Source of the DNA: Diphasiastrum complanatum
Taxonomy: Eukaryota; Streptophyta; Lycopodiopsida; Lycopodiales; Lycopodiaceae
Direction of reading: 5' to 3'
Assembly (NCBI GenBank): GCA_029204225.1
Contig: CM055095.1
Coordinates: forward strand, 68,841,039-68,905,038
DNA length: 64,000 nt
Shown here: one piece after another, positions 57,360-64,000 of the stretch
How the letters are laid out: every line of letters starts with the position of its first letter
How positions within the stretch are numbered: position 1 is the first letter of the stretch
Notes under the pieces: model-generated
Told to the model about the DNA's origin: nothing
What the model saw: only the letters and a program-made list of their open reading frames with translations
Database searches by the model: none
Made by a program: the position numbers and the translations under genes

Positions 57360-57687
57360 TACGTAATGGATTTTTGGTGACTATTCTGCCCATTTCTGAA
57401 CAGATTAAAAAGCAGAATAGTCACCTGTTTTTTAAAAAAAAAAAAATTAGTGCAGATTATGCCTGCCATCTACCACGTGGCAGCATTGGATTGGTCTCAA
57501 ATTTTTTTAGTGCTGATTCTGCTTGCACCTGCCACGTGGCAATTAAGGATTGAATTAAAAAGGGGTCCAAAAATCCATTACGCAATGGAAGGGGCCGGGC
57601 AGAGGCCATTCTGCCCGGTACGGGCCTCGCCTAAAAAAATTCTTGAAAACCATGAGGGCAGAATGGCCTCTGCCCGGCTCCTTCCAT
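57360..57687. repeat. Nested foldback element
   Basis: Three exact or near-exact inverted repeats are packed here. CGTAATGGATTTTTGG (57362-57377) pairs with 57567-57582. GGTGACTATTCTG (57376-57388) pairs with 57413-57425. A 32 bp arm (57585-57616, beginning ATGGAAGGGGCCGGGCAGAG) pairs with 57656-57687 with one mismatch. A direct duplication built round CCACGTGGCA lies between 57450 and 57555. No coding is seen. Confidence 0.85.
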
Positions 57688-57863
57688 AATACATCATATT
57701 TATAATGAAAGTCAGATCTACTCACAATTAAAATCGTTATCGGCTTTTTGAATAACTTTATCACTTTTTCAATATTCTCACAAACTTCAAGGTGATATAC
57801 AACATCAAGGTAAACCAAACATTTGAATTAGATGCATGGTGACAAGAGTACTTTTTCAATGAC

Positions 57864-59180
57864 TTAACACTCCACACCATTGACAACTGCATCCTCTATG
57901 TGCAACTCATATACAGGAGGAAACCCACTATTTGAATAGCACATAACAGATTTCCTAAACCCACGAACATGTACCTTATTATTGCGATCACATGTTTTTA
58001 AGGAACCTGAACGATGTTTTGCTACTTGAGAAAGGAATGTCTTTATCCTCAAAAATTCAGCCTCACTACACTCTACATCAGCTAGTGCAACGGTCCTAGC
58101 ACGCAAATGGCATTTTCCTTCCTTAGGATTGAACCATGCTTCAACTATTGGGTTACTTCCAAAGCAGCATGAGGTTTTTCCATTTTCTTCTTGCACTAAG
58201 GGGCTCATATCATCAGCACAGGCCACCGCCCCTTCCTTGTGGGTCTTTGCACCTCCACCTATGATCACACATATACTACCTCTCACAACCTTGAGAGCTA
58301 TGTCATTGCAAGGCTTCAAGTTCTCCACCCAGCATCCAAAAGAGTAAATCTGTCTCCTTGTTGGACGAGACAGTTTGTCACATACGAGGTGCATGGCAAC
58401 GCAGAAAAGCAGATTGATGTTGTTGTAAAGCACAACCCTCAGCGTTGTGCTGAACTCCAAAATTGCTGACGTTAGACTCAACATGGTCGGATACAACCAA
58501 TGCACTTGTTTTGTTTGCAGGAACAAACCCAGCAAATTCAAAAACTTCAGTAGTTTCTCCTCGGAGACTGACAGGTTCACTGGCAGAAGCAGGTCATTGT
58601 CTAAACCCCTGATGATCTGGTTCTCTAATATTAAACTGTCAAGCACTTCTGTTAAGGTCATGACACCTCCAGTTGCCACTTGCTGCCAAAACTCTTTATA
58701 ACCTTTTAGAAATGCGGTAGTGGGAGCTACTCTCTCCATTTCCAGAAGAGAGTGCCATATTTTCTCTGTTATGTAATATGACATGACCCCATTGAGGAAC
58801 AACATATTTTCTCCCCTTCTCTCCAGAACAAAATCAACCTTCAAGTAGGACGACTTTATCTGTGTTCTGCCCTTACCAGCTGCGGATTCTTCTGCCTGTC
58901 TCCATTCGCCGGTACAGGTCACATGGCAACGCACCGTCTTGTATATCCGACCCTCGAACCCTTTCAGTTGAGCGTACGCTCGGGACAGGCCGAAGGGCAA
59001 CAGCAACCAGCTCGCAACAAAGCTTTGTATGAGCGCCCCGACGGGTGTGAACTTACATATCTGCCAGAAACCAAGACAGAACTGCAAAGCCAAAAGCACG
59101 CTAGACAAAATCGTTTTTGCTTGAGATGGCGCCATACTTGACTGGTAGTGCGTGAGAACAACACTGAGAGTCTGGACCAA
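57864..59180 (-). CDS. Uncharacterised 438-residue membrane-anchored protein
   Basis: The longest uninterrupted frame in the window. The N-terminus has two hydrophobic stretches suitable as membrane helices: about residues 20-40 (AKTILSSVLLALQFCLGFWQ) and 44-66 (PVGALIQSFVASWLLLPFGL). A soluble part follows with RRGENMLFLNGVMSYYITEK, VLDSLILENQIIRGLDNDLL, a Leu-rich stretch, then RRQIYSFGCWVENLKPCNDI, a Gly-rich ICVIIGGGAKTHKEG, and a Cys-containing C-terminus (MCYSNSGFPPVYELH). I do not recognise a family and see no catalytic motif. The first ATG (59180) was taken; an internal Met at residue 16 is possible. No intron is needed. It is probably a host gene and differs from its TE neighbours in being intact. 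Confidence 0.6.
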   Translation of the reverse strand: MVQTLSVVLTHYQSSMAPSQAKTILSSVLLALQFCLGFWQICKFTPVGALIQSFVASWLLLPFGLSRAYAQLKGFEGRIYKTVRCHVTCTGEWRQAEESAAGKGRTQIKSSYLKVDFVLERRGENMLFLNGVMSYYITEKIWHSLLEMERVAPTTAFLKGYKEFWQQVATGGVMTLTEVLDSLILENQIIRGLDNDLLLPVNLSVSEEKLLKFLNLLGLFLQTKQVHWLYPTMLSLTSAILEFSTTLRVVLYNNINLLFCVAMHLVCDKLSRPTRRQIYSFGCWVENLKPCNDIALKVVRGSICVIIGGGAKTHKEGAVACADDMSPLVQEENGKTSCCFGSNPIVEAWFNPKEGKCHLRARTVALADVECSEAEFLRIKTFLSQVAKHRSGSLKTCDRNNKVHVRGFRKSVMCYSNSGFPPVYELHIEDAVVNGVEC

Positions 59181-59990
59181 ACGTTTGTTCCAGTAGATCT
59201 AGAAGAAGATTCAAGCGTAACTTAAGCTATGATCTTTTCAGCATGCAAACCTGAGTAGATTATACTTAGGCCCGCTCAAATCTGGTTCTTCCATCTGCTG
59301 ATTGAGCATTTTCTTTACGAGGAGTCGAGTACAGGGAATCACACTACCAGGTAAAGTTACAATATACGAAAAGGCAGTGATGATCTTGGCTCTGCTGATC
59401 GCATTTGTGGGAACCACTGTTGGCCTAACACAGAATCAAATTAATCAATGGTAGAGTGGTGATTTACATGAGAATCGAGCCTTATGCTTTGCTGGTAATT
59501 AGATCACAAAGGGTAGTTTCTCATGCAAAATAGCTAGTTTTATTGTGAATATAAAGCTTAACATAAAGATGCGTACTGCATACGCTGGTGGAGCAGGCTG
59601 TACAAGCTGCTCAACATAAAGATGCGTACCGCATGGCATCCACAAAAGCCTCAAAGTTCAAATTTCTCTTTTGCTGTGGCTGTGGCAGTAGAACATTCGC
59701 AGAGGCCAAAACCTGCCGGCTACGTACTCATCAGCATTAGCAATTACCAAATAGTTCGATGTTGGCTAGTATTAGGTAGTTCGTAACTGGAAAATGTATA
59801 GCATCAAGAAACATGTATAGTGATCACTTATAAGTAGTAGTTTGATGCAGGCTAGTAACATAGGAGGACTACCCAAGGGAATCAACCCAAGGGAATCAGA
59901 CAACAAATGAAGAGAAGAGACAAGTACATCTCTTTTTAAGCGACTTTGCACAGATGTCATCAAGAGAGTCGACGATAGTGAAAGCACTAG
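59181..59990. other. Spacer upstream of the 438-codon gene
   Basis: Would hold that gene's promoter; no motif stands out. ACATAAAGATGCGTAC(T/C)GCAT is repeated at about 59568 and 59617. Confidence 0.4.
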
Positions 59991-62180
59991 CTCAGACTCT
60001 GATAACTCAAAGGTTTCTGCCCCGCTGCACGTAATGAGTGTGGTAGGAGAACCCAAGGCATCTACGATGCATGAATACATCCAGACCAAAGTGCAGAAAA
60101 GACTAGAGAAAGGACCAACCAAATCCGTTACTATAAGACCTGTTAGTGGCTCATCGAAATCTTTATATGGTGGTGAATACCACAATCCCACTGTTGAACA
60201 AGGGAACTTTAGATGAATGAAGAAATTGATAAGAGAAGCCCAAGCCAGAGAGACAGCCCAAGAGCATGACAAGGTCCAACCCAAGGGTGAAAACGATCGA
60301 CGACCGAATGCTTCCCCCCGTTTTCCTAGTGAATCCAAGGTTACTGTAGTTCATTCATGAGACCTAATAGAATGCACATGAGCATTCTAGTTTGGAGATC
60401 TCTTTATATAACAAGGAGGTGGAAAAGGACCATACGAATGTCTTAGTCAATCTATTGAGAGGAGATGTCTGATTATCATCGGGCACCTTGCTCAAAATGC
60501 ATCCGACCCTCTAGGAAGGATTGAAAACATACATAGATGGACCAAGCAGTGATAGATCAAACATGCACCCTACCAATCTGGTGTCAGCGAATGAAAGAGT
60601 TGAAGGATCACAACCAGCCCACCAAGTAGAAGTAGGATGAGAAAAAGATACGAAATACATCATGATCACAATCATGCATTGTGGGTTTCCACGAGAATCA
60701 GCCATAGTTGATAGAAGATCTGAAGTGAACATCATCTCCTCCAAGCTATTCCATGCATGGAGACTCACTCATATGGTGAGTGCTCTTTTTACGACAACCA
60801 AGTGTAAAATAATTAGGCATCACCAAGGAGGTACATATCAAGGTAGTAGGAATCTGATTCATGCTGGATTTTGCAGTCTTGGACTTGCTTGAATCCCCCC
60901 AATTCTATAGTGTCCTATTGGGAAGACAATGTCTCAGAACGTCACAAGCGCTTCTTCACGATTGGGGACAGAATCATATCATCTTGTAGAATCACAATTT
61001 TGTAGTAAAGATCGATTCCAATATCTGGCCAAAACCAACCGACCAAAGAGCCATGGTTGCCAACTCTACCACAACAAACCATTTTGATGAGGAATCAGAT
61101 GATGGATGTCATTGGAGGAGAATTGTCATACATGACGATTTGCAAACCGATGTAGTAAACTGGACCGAAGCCTTGACTATGATGGATTGTTTGCAGTTTG
61201 ATGTCACATCTAATGAATAATCGCCAAGCAAAGGTCAGCCATAGACGCTTCCTTTGATGAAGATGATATTCCGTTGAACAGACGAGTAGAGCAAACGAAA
61301 AAGTCCAGTGAAGAGCATCAAGATTCCGCACTGTCACACTTTATGATGAGCCTAGAGACTATATCCCATGAACCACTACTATAAAATTTGCAATGAAAAG
61401 GAAATAGAAGCTCTTCAGGTGTCTAGCTTGGAGGAAGGTTGTGAATATGAGGATGAATATTTTTTCAGATATGTTGATCCACATCATTTCAAGCCTGTCC
61501 CAAAATCACAAGGGAACATATCCACAAAAGGCTCCAATGAACAAAAATCTCATAGAAACAACTGAACCCCTCAAGGCAATGTTGTAGCAGCCGAATGGAC
61601 ACGGTATCTGAAGGATATATGACTAGTGTCCCGATAACCATGAACGATCTCTTACGAGAATGCATGGACTGGGACCTAGTCAAGGATGAAGCTCTATACA
61701 AGCTAGAAGTTTCACTGTGGGACAACAGTATCAAGATGGTGAAAGACCCAACCACCAGTCATCGTTCGAATTCACTGAGGCATGCCAAAGGAAAAGGAGC
61801 CTATCACTCTGGATCCCCTATTTGGAGGCTCTTAAAAAAGAAAAGCTCATGTCCCCATTGCAGAGTTGAGTCCGAAGGCATCAAAGATATCAAGACTCCT
61901 GACAAAGCCTTGAAAAGGACAAGAATTAACAATGATAAGCCAACCACCAAGACGTCCCGAGAATGTAAGCCTCTCTACAAGGCTAAAACTGATGAGTGGA
62001 AGGCCAAGAGTGACAAACGAGGAATCAAGACGAAGATAATGACCTCCCACCGAATGCACAAAAAATATGGCAAGACATCGTTGAAGAAGCCAAGCCTATG
62101 CACGATGTACCACAATACTTCAAGGACTATGAAAATGACACAGCATAGACGATGTCATATTATGGAGAGAAATATTTAAA
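59990..62180 (+). pseudogene. Gypsy element remnant, Gag-protease region
   Basis: The plus strand has VDRRSEVNIISSKLFHAWRL (60662-60892), a retropepsin in which the catalytic D-(S/T)-G is spoiled (DRRS), followed by the flap-side part. After a frameshift comes LLESPQFYSVLLGRQCLRTS, which keeps the protease's conserved YxVLLGR(P/Q)WL pattern. Upstream is a charged Gag-like segment (60034-60216, HEYIQTKVQKRLEKGPTKSV). Downstream frames 61368-61565 (FFRYVDPHHFKPVPKSQGN) and 61595-62179 are Lys-rich and look like the post-protease linker of plant Gypsy. No reverse transcriptase or LTR follows. Confidence 0.6.
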
Positions 62181-62830
62181 CAAATAAAATGTATATCAAA
62201 TGAGAAAGCTATACTTCTAGAGAATATTTTCTTTGAAATAAGTCTAATTTTATTGCTTCCAAGTAAAGTAAAAACATACAACATGATCTAAACGAAAGTA
62301 ACTAATTTTGTTTGTATTCTCACATTTTGCAAAAATGTAAGACTACATAGAAAATTAGACTTTGATTCAATCTCTCAATAAACTATCTTTTTGTAGCAAC
62401 ATCTATAAGAAGTGTACGCATACATGTGGACATAATAAGTCAATGCAAGACATGAAACAAACTTATTGACTCCCCAGGCCTGCCTCCATAGAAATAGTGT
62501 AACATAATTAGTGGTGGGTTGCATCCAATCTTTATGAATATAGTGAGTTGATTTCTTTCAAAGTCCTACTACTATAATTGTTTGTCATTTTATTCTAGTA
62601 AATGATGAAAATAATTCACCTTAAACATGTAGAAAACACATCAAAAGTATGAGTTGTGAGCTACAAAACTGCACTAGAGCATATGCACTTATGGACTTTG
62701 TATTATATGATCATCAACAAAGTTTAAATTTGAAAATCCATAAAGTTAAGGTGTAGATCCTCCATACATCATGCCAAAATATCTAGATCCCGAGATGTAT
62801 CTCAATATACTTTTTCCTAGCTTCCAATGA
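62181..62830. other. AT-rich spacer
   Basis: No gene or repeat is seen. Confidence 0.5.
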
Positions 62831-62836
62831 GCCTCA

Positions 62837-63601
62837 CTAGGATCTTGTCATAAATTGGCTTAATCTAACACAATAGCCTAGATTGAGTCTTGTGATGGTT
62901 AGATATATAAGAGATCCTATTAGCCTTATATAGAGATTAATGTCCTTGAAGGATCTTTCATTATGTCTTATAGTTAGCTTTACATTAGATTCCATAGGTG
63001 TCAGAAACAAGTCTGTAAGTATCCATATGAAATCTTTTAAGAATAGAATTAGCATGCTTCTCTTGACAAATGAAAGTGGTTATGGAAGTTCCACTCCTAT
63101 TCTAAGGATATATTGCAAGTAACCAATATCTTGAACCTCAAACTCATTTTTGAGAGCTATCTTGAGATCATCTATATCTTGCTTATTACAACCACTCAAA
63201 ATAATGTCATCTACATAGATTAAGAGGATAGTAACATCACTATCATTCATTCCAAAGTAGAGTGAATGATCATACTCACTCATTATGAAGTTTTGAGAGA
63301 GTAGAAAAGAATTAAGCTTAACATACCAGCTCCTTGGTGCTTGCTTAAGCCCATAAAAGTCCGTTGAAGTAAGCACACCATATTAGGCTTGTCTTGAGAT
63401 GTGTAGCCCTTGGGTTGCTCCATGTAAAACATTCCAATCAAAAAGTTTAGCAAGAGAAATGAGTAGTCGAATGCTTACCATATGTGCCTCATGTGCAAAG
63501 GTCTCATCATTGTCAATACCATACTCTTGGGCATATACTTTCTTTTGGATGATTAGGAGATGCATGATGCAATTCCTTGATCCCTTTTGATCCACTATCA
63601 T
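62837..63601 (-). pseudogene. Copia element J reverse transcriptase
   Basis: On the minus strand from 63601: KVYAQEYGIDNDETFAHEAH, then IRLLISLAKLFDWNVLHGAT, DFYGLKQAPRSWYVKLNSFL, an intact YVDD box (LLIYVDDIILSGCNKQDIDD) and NEFEVQDIGYLQYILRIGVE. At 63055-62837 the tail YIRLIGSLIYLTITRLNLGY follows. DVLHGATQ replaces the usual DVKNAFLHG, so the first catalytic Asp is lost. RNase H and LTRs are missing. At least three frames are used. Confidence 0.85.
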
Positions 63602-64000
63602 TTAAAGATTGAATTTTTTTTTTTTCATACCATCACCTTTGTTGGAGGGTTTGCAGATCCCAAGGCAACCCTAACCCTAGTTAATAAGTGAGAGGGATTT
63701 GGCACCCTGCATGTGTAAGTCCAACCCGATGATCACATAGTTATTTGATTAGTTACAAGTCAATACAAGGACTTTAGGCCTTTTTCCGGGACTTTTAATG
63801 TCGCATGGCCTAAATGTCAAGTTAGTGAATAAAGTTGGGTTTCCCTCCAGTTTGGATGGTTCCCACTCTTTTTTAAATTTGAATAATTAGGGAGGCAGAA
63901 ATGGACCAATAGGATTCTGAGGCTAGGGTCCTCCTCTCTACTATGAAAAGGGACCAACTCGAGTTCCTACATGTTTTATTTCTCCATTTCAATAAAGCAG
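63602..64000. other. Spacer to window edge
   Basis: No supported gene. A T run lies at 63617-63625. The stretch ends with CATTTCAATAAAGCAG, an AATAAA motif that could belong to an LTR or a 3' UTR continuing to the right. Confidence 0.35.

Overview
This window is nuclear DNA from a plant. It is AT-rich, its genes have GT-AG introns, and it is packed with decayed plant-type LTR retrotransposons primed by initiator tRNA-Met (the TGGTATCAGAGC motif) or, once, by a tRNA-Asp-like motif. A LINE remnant, a tRNA-derived SINE-like unit and a CACTA-like element are also present. I cannot name the species. The mixture of Copia families, and intron-bearing genes for a DNA amino-methyltransferase and an H3-fold protein, would suit an early-diverging land plant such as a fern, lycophyte or bryophyte, but that is inference. 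I found no convincing tRNA, rRNA, CRISPR array, organelle gene or bacterial operon. Nearly every coding region carries stops or frameshifts.

Layout. 1-5.2 kb: Copia element A (minus; leaves the window) inserted into Copia element B (minus). 5.2-9.1 kb: short tandem arrays and a broken coiled-coil gene. 9.6-11.9 kb: Copia D (plus, internally deleted). 12.7-14.5 kb: a (GA)n tract, a Copia tail and a CACTA-like element rich in GACGTC-type palindromes. 14.5-22.5 kb: LTR element F, with paired 655 bp LTRs and a Gag, but almost no recognisable pol. 23.2-26.7 kb: Copia G (plus). 28.0-28.7 kb: a Gag-protease scrap.

29.4-37.7 kb: a broken five-exon gene for an N4/N6-type DNA methyltransferase (minus) and a broken reader-like gene (plus). 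They are separated by Copia I (31.5-36.6 kb), which appears to have landed between two divergent genes. 38-41 kb: low-complexity and GC-rich patches and the SINE-like unit. 41.3-47.7 kb: the 5' half of a Gypsy (Athila/Tat-like) element and a LINE 3' end.

47.8-56.1 kb is the most unusual part. Four intron-containing genes alternate in strand: a possible transposase-like gene (+), an acidic unknown (-), a histone H3-fold protein with a long C-terminal extension (+), and a BAH/Tudor-like unknown (-). A near-perfect 27 bp inverted repeat sits in the divergent promoter between the second and third. The set looks like a decayed multi-gene element with chromatin-related cargo, or a set of host pseudogenes.

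57.4-57.7 kb is a nested foldback structure. 57.9-59.2 kb holds the only long intact ORF (438 codons, unknown membrane-anchored protein, minus). 60.0-62.2 kb is a Gypsy Gag-protease remnant and 62.8-63.6 kb a Copia reverse transcriptase remnant (minus).
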